Positions 21,201 to 31,337 of a stretch of DNA of 64,000 bases are shown here, one piece after another. Origin of the DNA: Blastomussa wellsi (taxonomy: Eukaryota > Cnidaria > Anthozoa > Scleractinia > Plerogyridae); assembly GCA_947652115.1 (NCBI GenBank), contig OX393565.1, forward strand, positions 22,943,847-23,007,846, read 5' to 3'. The stretch's first letter is position 1. The number at the start of each line of letters is the position of its first letter. The notes under the pieces were generated by a model. It saw only the letters and a list, made by a program, of their open reading frames with translations. It had not been told where the DNA came from and did not search any database. Made by a program: the position numbers and the translations under genes.

Positions 21201-24200
21201 TCAAACTCATTATCATACATTACTATTCCAAAAAAAAAGCACATTAAAATTTGAACCAAAGGTAAAATGACAGGGTTAAATAAAACAAGACTTTCCACTC
21301 ATAGAAACTAAAGGTATAATCCATATCTTTCCGACCCCTTCCCTGCTCCTTTTGAAAGTATGCCTTCCCTTAAAAACATGGGCTTTTGCCTCCCCTCACC
21401 CTCCCCCTCAGAATCCAGTAACCTTTCTTGGGACTGGTGTGGATACCATATCCTAGAATCACACTTTGAAACAAGTCTAGGTTGGGCCAGTACTTAACTA
21501 CTTGAGGCCATGTTCATAGTACCGTAATATAAAATGATTATTTGCTTTTGTGGATATGCTGTAGGCTACATAAAATTCACACTGAAGCTTTTTATCTTGA
21601 CCATCAATGCTGATAGGATAATCCTAAAGCATGCATGCCTTTTGGACGAAAATCTGTATGAACATTAACTTTGATTGTAGACAAGGTGAATTGTATCATA
21701 TGTGAATGAAAATGGTGCCAATCAGTTTGAATAACAGGTGAAAACAAATCCAGGAAAATGCATCAGCAAAAAGTGTCCATGGAAAAGCATCAAAAGTCTT
21801 AAAAAGAAAGACCTGAGGAAATAATAATGTCATGTGCTTACGTCAGCTAATGTGGCCAGGCACTGTTTAAACGAGAGTGATTTTATGTTTTTGTGTAGCA
21901 TTAAGGGTCTATTCATGTGAAAAAAAAAAAAATGATTGTTTCATGTTCTATGTGGCTTTATGCAGTGATAAAGATAAACAAGCTTTTGAAGCATGGCATG
22001 CACATGATGATGCTGAAGATAACTTTTGTGAGCTAGATGGTAAGTCATGCGATTTCTTAAAATGCACCTAACCCCAAAATATTTTTTTCGCTAGAATAAA
22101 CCTTTGCACCAATTTGAAACGCATTGCACCTTTTTACCAAATTCTGGCTATTTATAGCATTCAAAGTTACGATAAACTGTGCATCATTTGTTCCACAACC
22201 GAGTCAGAAGGGGCGTGGGTCTATTCCCGATTTGACGTCACAAACTGATTTGAATGCATGTTTACAAAGACTTGATGGATGCAAATCATTTTGTGACGTC
22301 AAATCAGGAATAGACCCACACCCCTTCTGACTCGGTCGTGGAACAAATGATGCACGGTTTTTCATAACATTTGAATGCTACAAATGGCCAGAATTTGGTA
22401 AAAAGGAGAAAAGAAAGGTGCAATTCATTTCAAACTGGTGCAAGGTATATTTTAGCAAAAAGATATTTTGGGGTTGCCAAACAGACAAAGATTAATTAAA
22501 AGTTGTAAGACATCACCATTGTGTGTCATTTGTTTGGTCCACAGCTTGGGCTAATGGTTAGCAAAAACCACAATACACAGAAATTGAAATGAGATTTAGT
22601 GTATTCCATTATTTTACCCAAATTAATAACTAATACAATTACCTACACTGTACTCCTAGCACCAGGACTGAATTGAGAAGCTGCATGTATGGTTCAAAAC
22701 TAGCAAAACGTCTGAAACTGCCATATAAAAGCAAATGGAAACCATATTTTCCTTCGCAAATTTTCATCTTCCATTTAAGAAATAAAATTTTCCAGGGAAT
22801 TTTGGGAAGACCATTATTACCAATATTTACTAACCCCAAATGGACCAAACTACATGTAGTCTTCCAATACATGTATGTGAATATAACTCCCAACTCTTAG
22901 AATCTACTTCTTCATTAATTTCATTCATTTTGTTTTAACTTGAAGATGAGTCGTCCTCTGGTATGGAGTATGTTGACCTGCTGCGGAACCCAGAGAAGTT
23001 CACAGGATATGCTGGTCACTCTGCTAACAGAATATGGAATAATATTTACAAGGAAAATTGCTTCAAGTAGGCCATCCTGCTTTTCAGATTGTATATCAGA
23101 TTTTATTATTTTGTTGTATATTGGTTGGGCACCAGACTGCCGTGCGGGAGGTTGAGGGTCCGATTCCTCTGACCAGACCAACATTCTGGGTCTGAAAATA
23201 ACCGAGGAGAATGTGTTGCCTTTGCAAAGACAATCAAGTCTTCTCGGACAAGGACTATAAACCGTAGGCCCCGTCTCTGTAACTTCAGTGTTACATGGCT
23301 AGCAGGGGATGTTAAAGAACCCACACACTTCTCTTAAAGAGTAGGGCATGGAGTTCCCGGTGTTGTGGTCTGGCCTTGTTTAAGTGACATTCTGTATTTC
23401 ATGGGTTGGTGCTTTAATAAGGGCTTACAAGCCTGTTTGCACCTTTCTCCCTTGAACTGATCAGTCCAGAAAAATGCTTAAAGTAAAGTAAAGTAAAGTA
23501 AAGTAAATATTCTCCAAAGAGGCTTATCAAAAAATGTTTTTTTAGAAAATTTATCAAGTCTTTAGTCATGACATTTTGTACTGTCACAGCTTGAGTGTTC
23601 CTACCAAAAGTGAATTGTTGAATTCTTTATTCATTTACTGGTTTTAATAACCCCCTCTTCAAATGAAGAGTTGAAAATTCAAAACAAAAGTTGATTCAAA
23701 ATTTGAATGCTGGATTGGATTGTTGTCTGGCTCTGCACGGAGAATTTCAAATTATACCTGATTTACTTAAAAACAGTTTTCTTACTTTCTCTATTTTTGT
23801 GCTTTTTTGATGCATGAAAATAAATCTTACCTCTCTCTTGGTAGGCTGATAGGGTTAAAATTAAAAGAAAACGTGGAAGTAAATGTCAGAAAATGCTGTG
23901 ACATTTGACTGTTGACTAGTTGCGGCTGAATTAATGCAAATTCTAACCAAGTTTTCCAAATGCCAATAATCCAATCAAAGTTTGAGCTTTGAATTGAGTC
24001 TTGTTTTGCATTTGCATCTCTTCATTTGAAGAGCGGATAATTGAAACCAGTAATGAAATCAAATGTTGTGATTATTAATTCATTAAAAGTATTCACTGCT
24101 GGCAGGAATGCATGTAATGAATGGAATGTAATTGATTTGTAGCTTTATAGTCATCATCCTCGTCTCCTGTAGCCACTGCGTCTAATAAATGTCATTTCAT

Positions 24201-27200
24201 TCAGACCTACATCTCCCTATGGAAAGAACTATGGAGTGGTAACCTCAAAAAATGTCAACAGTAAGTCCAGATTTATACATGACTTGTATAATTGAACCTG
24301 TGGGAGGTGCAGTGGCATAATGGTCAGTGCACTGGACTCTGGATTGGATGGCCCAAGTTCGAGCCCTGGCCGTGGCACTGTGTTGTGTTCTTGGGCAAGA
24401 CACTTTACTCTCACAGTTCCTCTCTTCATCCAGGTGTACATGTATAAATGGGTACTGGAGAATTTACTGCTTGGGTAACTCTGCGATGGACTAGCATCCC
24501 ACCAAGGGGGGAGTAAAAATACTCTCTGTTGCTTCATGCTAAGGAAACCGGGATAAGCTCGGGCCTGATGGGCCACTAGGCTCGTATGCAGACTTTACCT
24601 ACCTGTATACTGGAACCTAACATGAAACATGCAGGCACAATAATCTACTTACAGCAGTGGAAATTTGGTGGCATGAGATTGTAAATGACTAAATTCTGAA
24701 AACAATGTGCAGACAACTATAATAATTGAGATGCTGCCAGATTTTTCTGCCGCTGGATTAACAGGTTTCCATGGTAATGAGGTGCAGGGCCATGAGCGTT
24801 GGTTAAACTCCACTAGTTATTGAACAGGAATTTCTTCGCATGCAGCTGATAACATTACTAATAGATACTTTAATTTAAACAGCAGTGGACTTTTTTTTTT
24901 CTAGAAATGTGCCTTGAGAAGCGTGTATTCTATAGAATGATGTCAGGACTCCATGCCAGCATCAACATCCATGTGTCTGCCCTGTATCTCTTTAAAGGCA
25001 AGAATTGTATTACTTTTTTAGGGTCTGACTAGTCCTTCATAATGCCTCAGGCTTGTACTGTTATGACTTCGCACAAGGGCTTTGTGACATTTTGTATACT
25101 TATTGCAACAGTACTGCAGGTACATGTAACAAAACTCCATATTGAAACTCAACTTTTTATTAACATGTGATTAACCAAGATGAAGCATGACAAAATAAAG
25201 CAATGCCACAACATACATGTACATGTACAACGAAGAACTGTTCAGACCGTTTGCTTGTTCATCTGTAAAACCACAGGTCATACCTGTAAGAAACCACTTG
25301 ATTGGAACAAGCCATTTGCAGGTTTGATGCACTTTGCATGCTGTGCACAGAGAAATTAATAGATTCTACAATCAACTGCAACTATCCATACTGAACTATC
25401 TTGTTTGAGGGACTTTTAAAGACCCACCAATGACTTCCCTTTTCTCCAATCATGCTCAGATTTCACAATTTGCCTAAAACTTGAATGTTCTTTCATTTGG
25501 TAGGATTCACTTTTCAACCCGATCAAACCCAATTGATTTTAGGCATTCGTACCCAGTCCTGCTCGTTTAAAACATGGCTAATTGTACTTAACTGACAACA
25601 ATTTAAGACGGAATCCGACAGGACTACGAGTATTTATTGGACAAAATTATGTACCAAAATTATTTACACCTTGTTGCAAGCTTTTGTGTTACTACTTCAA
25701 ATATCTTATCAAGAGAAATCTTTTCTAACAACACCAAACATAGAAAACAAAATAATTTCGAAGTTCCACTGAATTCCACTGAATCTCTTAAAAGATGTGA
25801 GATTTTGTCTTTAGCTTGCAAACTTTGAAATTCATTTTCTCAGGCTCTGATAAGAAATTGTTGTACCAAAATTATTTACACCTTATTGCAAACTTGTTTG
25901 TTACTGCTTCAAATATCTTATCAAAAGAAATCTTTTCTAACAACACCAAACACCGAAATCAAATTTCGAAGTTCCACCATAAATTCCACTGAATCGCTTA
26001 AAGACGACTTTACAAAATGGCTACACGTAAGATTTTGCCTACAGCTTGTGATCTTCAAAATTCATTTTCTCGGGCTCTGATAAGAAATTATTGTCGGTGT
26101 TATCACCGATAATTACTTACGTCTTTACCTTGTATTAAGGGTAGAAAATAGCGCAATATGATTTAATGTCCAAATGAATATTACTCTACTTCCTGGTGGA
26201 TTCCGTCTTAATCTGTATTGTTAGGTAATGGTTTAATGAAACCAAGATGGGGCCTTAACCTCGAAGAGTTCAGAAGAAGGTTTGATCCTGAAACTACTGG
26301 TGATGAAGGTATATTTATTGTACAGTATCCACAGAGTATTTTGCTGATGTCTTTTGTACATCGATATCCAAGTGAGATTATGTTCAGAGTGAGTTTCCCA
26401 TACTTAGGTTTGTTTCAAGTTTCAAAAATTTGGCAAAGGAACCTTTTGATCAAATCCACTTTGTTCCATGGACTCAAACAATTTTATTACATACGAGTAA
26501 CATGTTTTTTCAATTTGTTGTCATGGGCAAAAGGCAAAGAAACACATCTCTGAGTTCTTGACAGGAATGAAACCCCTGACCTTTATGCTGATCAGATGCT
26601 CAGTAGCCACTGAGGGACACAGAGCCTCTTTGCTGCTTTGAGATATTATGGCCATTTTTGTTTTCTGTTTGATTTTTGTTTTACTCAGCACAAAATCAAA
26701 CATTTCACTCGATCAACTTTCCAACAAACATAGTTATTCTTTAGCTTTGTGGATCAGTTTGACTCAGTTTGCCAGATTCTACCCCCAAATGGCTCCTATC
26801 CATAACAGATCAATGGTTAGGTAGTGTTAGTTTAAGCTAAGCTTTATATTTTCTAACAAATTTCAAATTATCTAAAATGGTTGCAGGTCCAACATGGTTG
26901 AAGAATCTGTACTTTGCTTACACTGTGGTCCTGAGAGCCATTACTAAGGCCGCACCATTCTGGGAACAGGAACAGTTCTACACTGGAGATTTTGAAGATG
27001 ACATGCAAGTGCAGGAGCTTGTTCAAGCTCTCTTAGCAAAGTCAAAGTAAGAATATTAAAAAAGTGTGAAGTCCACTGTAATCATGGGGTTAAGAAAGCT
27101 TATCAACAGACTCCCTAGTGGAGTATAGGGGAAGGATACTCCTGTCACTATTGTTTTCCCCTCTATACCCTCCTTGGGCATGAATGTGGACTACTCAATT

Positions 27201-28157
27201 CAGAGTACAAAACATTAGCCATTAGTATGTTGCTGCTCCCTGCCAAAGTTGGAATTAGTTAAAAAAATTTTTATGTTCTAATTTCCATATTATTGTACCA
27301 AATTCCACCAAATACACAAATGAATTTCATAAAAAGATTCCACAGAACAAGATAGAACAGGTATTTTGGGGAAGTAGTACAGGATTACAAGGATGAAAGT
27401 GGATTGCAATTCATCAAAATTGATTTCTGGACAGGATGTCCTGAAATCAAAGCTGAAATTCTGGTGAAATTTTGAATCTCTTAATAGTTATTTTTTCTTC
27501 TTGGTTGATATTTCTTTGCTTTCACCACTTTTAGCATTTTTCTCCTTCTATTGCAAGACAATAAAGCACGATTTCAGCAAGCTACTGGCCAAAAATATGA
27601 ATATGATATATCAGGCATGACAGTGTCCCTTTAACATCGAATTGTTCCTCTTTACATGGATGAGAGTAAAAAAAATGTCAACAGGGATTATTAGACTGTC
27701 TCCATGCACACCCAGGGGCGGATCCAGGAGTTCTCCATCGAGTGCACCACTAAGGAATGACAATTGATGGGTGACATTTTATAAGCAGAATACTAGTTAT
27801 ATGAGAAAGTCACAGGTCATCTGGGGGGGGGGGGGGTGGGGTGCACATACCCTGTACCCTCTCCCTAGATCTGACCCTGACACCCAAATTCTCATGAGAA
27901 TTCAAAGGAATGTAGGAACAGCCAATAAGAAGAATAAATCTTTTAATCTTGCTGCATGTAGATGTGAACTCTGTTATCTTCTGCAGGGTTGATAATGTCA
28001 ATTGGCCACCGTAAAGAGATTCAAGAACTGACGTTTCGAGCGTTAGCCCTTCGCTCCGACGAAGGGCTAACGCTCGAAACGTCAGCTCTTGAATCTCTTT
28101 ACGGTGGCCAATTCACATTATCAACCCAGTTGATAAAACCAAATTATATTGTTATTC

Positions 28158-28202
<45 letters not shown>

Positions 28203-31200
28203 CTATCTTCTGCAGGACCTGCCCAAGCACTTTTGATGAAAAGCTAATGTTTAGAGACTCTGCAAGTGCTGAGATTCTAAAGGTAAGTCATGTCCGCATC
28301 TTGCAATTCATTTTAGTGGAATCTCTAGATAATGGAAGCCTTTGGGACCAGAAATAGTCTCCACTTGGGAGAGGAGTCTAAAAATGGAATGCTTGTACAC
28401 CGAGTGCATGTGGCAAGGAACATCACTATGAACAAGTGTCTGCTTAAAGTGCATATGAAGCAAAATATTTTTAATGTATATTTCTAAAGTTTAACATGTT
28501 GAAAGAAGAATCTGAAAGTTTGAGAAGGAAAGAGAACAAATTGACGATTTTATAAGCCATGAAAGTTACCGCATTTTGCTCCAAAAATGTCCGCCAATTT
28601 GCGCGGTCAAAATACCAGATTGTGACGTCACATTGGCTGCATCTCAGATCAAGAGATAAGGCGGACAGTGAGAAAACTAGGCGTTGAGGGGTTAGAACCT
28701 TATCCCATTGCGTTCGAATGGTTAACAAACGGCTATTCGTTTCGAGATGGCTAGTTATTCGGAACGTTTTCGCGTGAGAGGTTCCTACTCAGCGCTTACC
28801 CAAAACGGCCCTTTGCAACCAAAGTGATGTCACATTAAGGATTTCACAATAGAAACTTGATCCAGGTTCCAGACACTTTTATGCCAGAAAAACCGCATTT
28901 TATAGCCCTCAAAATCGCTCAAATCTTTATTGAGTGTAATTTTTCTACTTCCGGTAGTTTTCTATACATGTAGGGAACTGAAAACGGCAAAGAAAAAATT
29001 TGCTTCATATGCACTTTAATAGTAGACTGATGAAGGTGTTTGCCTGCAGAGGGGTCTGTCACACAGTGGTCTAACATAACACGCATGCAATATTACCGCC
29101 AAAACTTCCTCTTGCATGTTTCGTAGCTCCTTCATTCAGTGTTCATTGTCAAACCAAAAGTTAAGCTTGCCACTGAAAGGTGAAGCTTCATATGCTGCCT
29201 ATGCATAGAAAATATAATAAGAAGAGAAGAGAGTAGTAGAGAAGAGGAGAGAAGTATGCTAGTGGCTTTGTTCAAAACAAGCATCTCTTATTTTGCTTTT
29301 GTTTCCTTACCGAGGCAGCATGTGCAAAATACATGTAAGACAGGTTTCTGTGAAGAAATTCAGACAGGTTTTTATGAAGAAATCCAATCTGTAAGTGTTC
29401 CCTCAAAAGTAAGCCACTAGATGTACCGGTAATTGAATACAACACGTTCAAGAGGATATTTGGACATTTAATAATTATTATTTGCAGATAGGGTTTTCAG
29501 ATTCAGCTTTCTCAATTTTTTTTTGCTTTTGCTTTTGCAGGAGGAGTTTAAGCTACACTTTAGGAATGTCTCTCGTATCATGGACTGTGTTGGTTGTGAC
29601 AAGTGTAGGTTGTGGGGCAAGCTGCAGGTTTGGTGTTTTTCCATGCAATTTCTGTCCTATGCACTTAGGAGGAATCCTTGTTTACAATATTTGCCTCATT
29701 AGCATGTATAAACATTTCAATTTTTGATCGAATTGCAAAAATATCAACTCTGAATGTTGAAATAGCATGGCATGATTAATTTTAGCTATAAATCTGAGCC
29801 CGATGTAGTAAATACTTGCATGCATTTGAAATACAGGAGCAATTATCTAAAAAATCCACTGTTGACAAAGGCTATGCGGTATTTAGGTGATTCATTAGGA
29901 GGCATCATGCTACATACAAATTGTCTCCAGATATTTAAAGAGCCTGTGAAACTTTATAATTCGCCATTTCCATATGTTATACGGATACACCGTGTTTGAA
30001 CCCCCCCCCCCCCCCAAACACACATAAGCATTGTCTTCAGTTTCTCTTGGGGCGACTGAAATACCCAAAAGAAATGGGAAACAAAGGTTATGCAAAATTT
30101 ATGGGGGCAAACAAGGTGTGTTATGGGAGATGTGGAACTGGTCAATGGATGAAATGTTTAGCTCTTTCCATGCAATATTGAAGGAGGTAATTATTAGCTT
30201 TCAAAAACTGCAAAACTTCAACCCTCTGCCATCTTATGCAGGTTTCACCGGGGGTATTTTCATCGTTGCTGTTGTGGAAATTCGATAATTTAAATATAAA
30301 AAAGTCCATGTCTGTTTGGACGTGTTTGCACTTAGAAAACGGGGCTTGGTGGTGAATCTAGCAAGTCTGAAGCAAGCATAGCGTTTAACTGGATCGTGAT
30401 GTTGTTTTATTTTTGTTGATTTGCACAGGTTCAAGGTCTGGGTACCGCCTTAAAAATCCTATTCTCTGGTCACGAATTTGACGATGGAAAATTCAACAAG
30501 AGCAGTCTGTTTCACCTCAAGAGAACAGAAATCGTTAGTCTGTTCAATGCCTTTGGAAGGTAACAAGAAACTATCTATTCGTTTACTCCTTAAGTCATCT
30601 TCGGTTATGCATTAATAAAGTTGCCTTCAGTTCAAATTAAATCACACAAAACACCAACGAGGTGTCATTAAACTGAGAAGAAGAAAGAATGGTTTTGAAT
30701 GAAAAAGATGGAGATGTTTTTTTTTAATTTACAAACTTTCAATATTTTGGCTAAACTTTCACAGATTTGTCTTGCATGACAGCTCCTTTAATGATCTTTT
30801 CTTCTCGACGTGTTTCAGGTTGTCCAGCAGTATTAATTACCTCCAGAAATTCAAATCAATGGAACATGGGTGAGACTTTGAGCACTGTTTCCCTTTGCAT
30901 TTCATATTTTGCATTTGGTTTAATCATTTCACATTTCTTTTTATATTTCATTCCCCATCTCACATTTCTTATTTCACACTTCACAATTCACGCGGCTTTC
31001 AACTGCATGCACTATTTTTAAAAGACTTCCTTGACAGTTCAGTTCGAACGAAACTTGTGCAGTGTCGGTTCCTAGCAAAAGCTTTCCAGTCGCTAATCAA
31101 AGAAGTGACGTAAGAGGGGTTAACTGTGGTTAATTAACTAGCATTTGGAATAAAAGCTCACAGCCTATCAACTCGCTCTTTCATTTGTCAATCCCATTCT

Positions 31201-31217
31201 CTTACAGGCACAGATAG
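15253..31217 (+). CDS. ERO1: ERO1 endoplasmic reticulum oxidoreductin, complete, 17 exons, about 475 aa
   Basis: Exons: 15253-15375, 16496-16612, 18273-18356, 18621-18650, 19458-19526, 21067-21137, 21966-22039, 22946-23066, 24205-24260, 24905-24997, 26225-26308, 26887-27046, 28216-28282, 29541-29627, 30429-30559, 30819-30869, 31208-31217. Phases join throughout; total 1428 bp. The protein starts with a hydrophobic signal segment ([12 protein letters not shown]). It then carries the RCFCE/CCCDVE cysteines, the shuttle pair in CAIKDC after NRPCPFW (exon 3), the DNFCE and YVDLLRNPE blocks (exons 7-8), the [19 protein letters not shown]-binding region (exon 10) and the active-site CVGCDKC (exon 14). 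ERO1 is the FAD enzyme that reoxidises protein disulfide isomerase in the ER. Intron 10 uses a GC donor. Exon 4 is only 30 bp. An in-frame ATG at 15283 (MNRYFLL) is an alternative start and gives a tidier signal peptide. AATAAA at 31332 follows the TAG. Confidence 0.95.
16613..18272. other. ERO1 intron 2
   Basis: Contains an antisense SINE tail (17440-17575) and A-rich stretches near 17080-17130. No coding sequence is recognised. Confidence 0.6.
17440..17575 (-). mobile_element. SINE family 1, antisense 3' part
   Basis: AGAGCTTATCCCGGTTTCTG and CTGGATGGGATGCTAGTCCA are the inverse of the tail of the SINE at 24300-24606. Truncated at its 5' end. Confidence 0.8.
18657..19457. other. ERO1 intron 4
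   Basis: An inverted pair built on AACCTAGGTT (near 18922 and 19111) brackets a G-rich stretch (19013-19075). This looks like a small fold-back element. No gene. Confidence 0.5.
19527..21066. other. ERO1 intron 5
   Basis: Non-coding. Contains a short palindrome at 20465-20490 (ATGGTATATGAGCTCATATA...) and the hairpin element at 20575-20686. Confidence 0.6.
20575..20686. repeat. Hairpin element, family H, copy 1
   Basis: AACAATTATTCCACTCGTGC pairs with GCACGCTCGTGGAATAGTTG, and inner TTGGATAC/GGTTATAGCCAAC blocks pair with GTTGACTACC/ATATCCAAC. A related hairpin lies at 53236-53348. The same ATTATTCCA ends and GTTGGATAT blocks are present in both. Confidence 0.8.
22058..22480. repeat. Fold-back element, family F, copy 1
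   Basis: Long inverted repeat: the left arm begins GCACCTAACCCCAAAATAT and the right arm ends ATATTTTGGGGTTG; the inner CGAGTCAGAAGGGGCGTGGG is inverted as CCACACCCCTTCTGACTCGG. It begins about 20 bp after an ERO1 exon donor (22039). A second copy at 38188-38955 carries an insertion. Confidence 0.9.
23120..23508 (+). mobile_element. tRNA-headed SINE, family 2, with (TAAAG)n tail
   Basis: A B-box-like GAGGGTCCGATTCC near 23147 follows a tRNA-like head. The body ends CCTTGAACTGATCAGTCCAG, with a TAAAG microsatellite tail at 23485-23508. Different in sequence from SINE family 1. It lies about 50 bp after the ERO1 exon ending 23066. Confidence 0.75.
23509..24204. other. ERO1 intron 8, remainder
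   Basis: An inverted pair (CTCTTCAAATGAAGAG near 23654 and CTCTTCATTTGAAGAG near 24018) flanked by partly inverse sequence (GAAAATTCAAAAC..., ...TTGAATTGAGTC) suggests another fold-back element, about 23630-24050. No coding sequence. Confidence 0.5.
24300..24606 (+). mobile_element. SINE family 1, near full-length copy
   Basis: The tRNA-like head has an A box near 24312 (TGGCATAATGGTCAGTGC) and a B box near 24355 (AAGTTCGAGCCC). It is followed by a conserved body (TTGGGCAAGACACTTTACTC, GTATAAATGGGTACTGG, ATGGACTAGCATCCCA) and a tail (GAAACCGGGATAAGCTCGGG, CCTGATGGGCCACTAG). Used here as the reference copy for fragments elsewhere in the window. It lies in ERO1 intron 9. Confidence 0.85.
25603..26211. 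mobile_element. TIR element with internal tandem duplication in the ERO1 GC-AG intron
   Basis: Exact 14-bp terminal inverted repeats: TTAAGACGGAATCC at 25603-25616 and GGATTCCGTCTTAA at 26198-26211. Inside, a unit of about 212 bp beginning GTACCAAAATTATTTACACC is present twice (25651-25862 and from 25863). No transposase frame, so non-autonomous. Confidence 0.85.
27047..27711. other. ERO1 intron 12, first part
   Basis: Non-coding AT-rich sequence with no recognised element. The MITE at 27712 and the fold-back at 27985 follow in the same intron. Confidence 0.5.
27712..27890. mobile_element. MITE, family G, copy 1
   Basis: Begins AGGGGCGGATCCAGGA and ends near CCCTAGATCTGACCC, with a G run in the middle. 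It is a diverged relative of the copy at 57478-57650 (shared GTGCACCACTAAGGAATGAC and AAGCAGAATACTAG). No coding capacity. Confidence 0.8.
27985..28197. repeat. Fold-back element, family R, copy 1
   Basis: Arms built on TTGATAATGTCAATTGGCCA / CCGTAAAGAGATTCAAGA and the GACGTTTCGAGCGTTAGCCC block meet head to head at CTCCGACGAAGGGC. The distal tail ACGCAGCACCACAGTTTC is shared with the copies at 37357-37488 and 41810-42055. Confidence 0.9.
28446..29017. mobile_element. TIR element (MITE) in ERO1 intron 13
   Basis: Terminal inverted repeats: AAAGTGCATATGAAGCAAA at the left and TTTGCTTCATATGCACTTT at the right, essentially perfect over 19 bp. The interior of about 570 bp has no transposase frame. 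Confidence 0.88.
29018..29540. other. ERO1 intron 13, remainder
   Basis: Non-coding; includes a purine-rich GAAGAGAAGAGAG stretch near 29220-29260. No gene recognised. Confidence 0.5.
29958..30150. repeat. Fold-back repeat, family N, copy 1
   Basis: TTCGCCATTTCCATATG at the left and GTGTGTTATGGGAGATGTGG at the right are diverged inverted ends around a C run (30001-30015). A related element lies at 46813-46994 (CAAGGTGTGTTATGGGAGAT shared). Located in ERO1 intron 14. Confidence 0.75.
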
Positions 31218-31331
31218 CAGCGAGTTGACGGTGGCCTGGTACCATCGGATGAACTCGACGCAGTTTCCTTTCGGCACCAAGGAGGCGAGCAGAAGTGAAA
31301 CTGGAAACAAAATTCAGAAAAGAAAACTTTG

Positions 31332-31337
31332 AATAAA
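31332..31337 (+). terminator. Poly(A) signal AATAAA for ERO1
   Basis: Canonical hexamer 115 bp past the TAG at 31215-31217, followed by AT-rich sequence. The best candidate for the ERO1 3' end. Confidence 0.7.

Noticed and set aside
24998..25020. Alternative GT donor for ERO1 exon 10 inside AATTGTATTAC
   Set aside because: It would add residues not seen in the family and shift the frame relative to exon 11; the GC donor keeps both.
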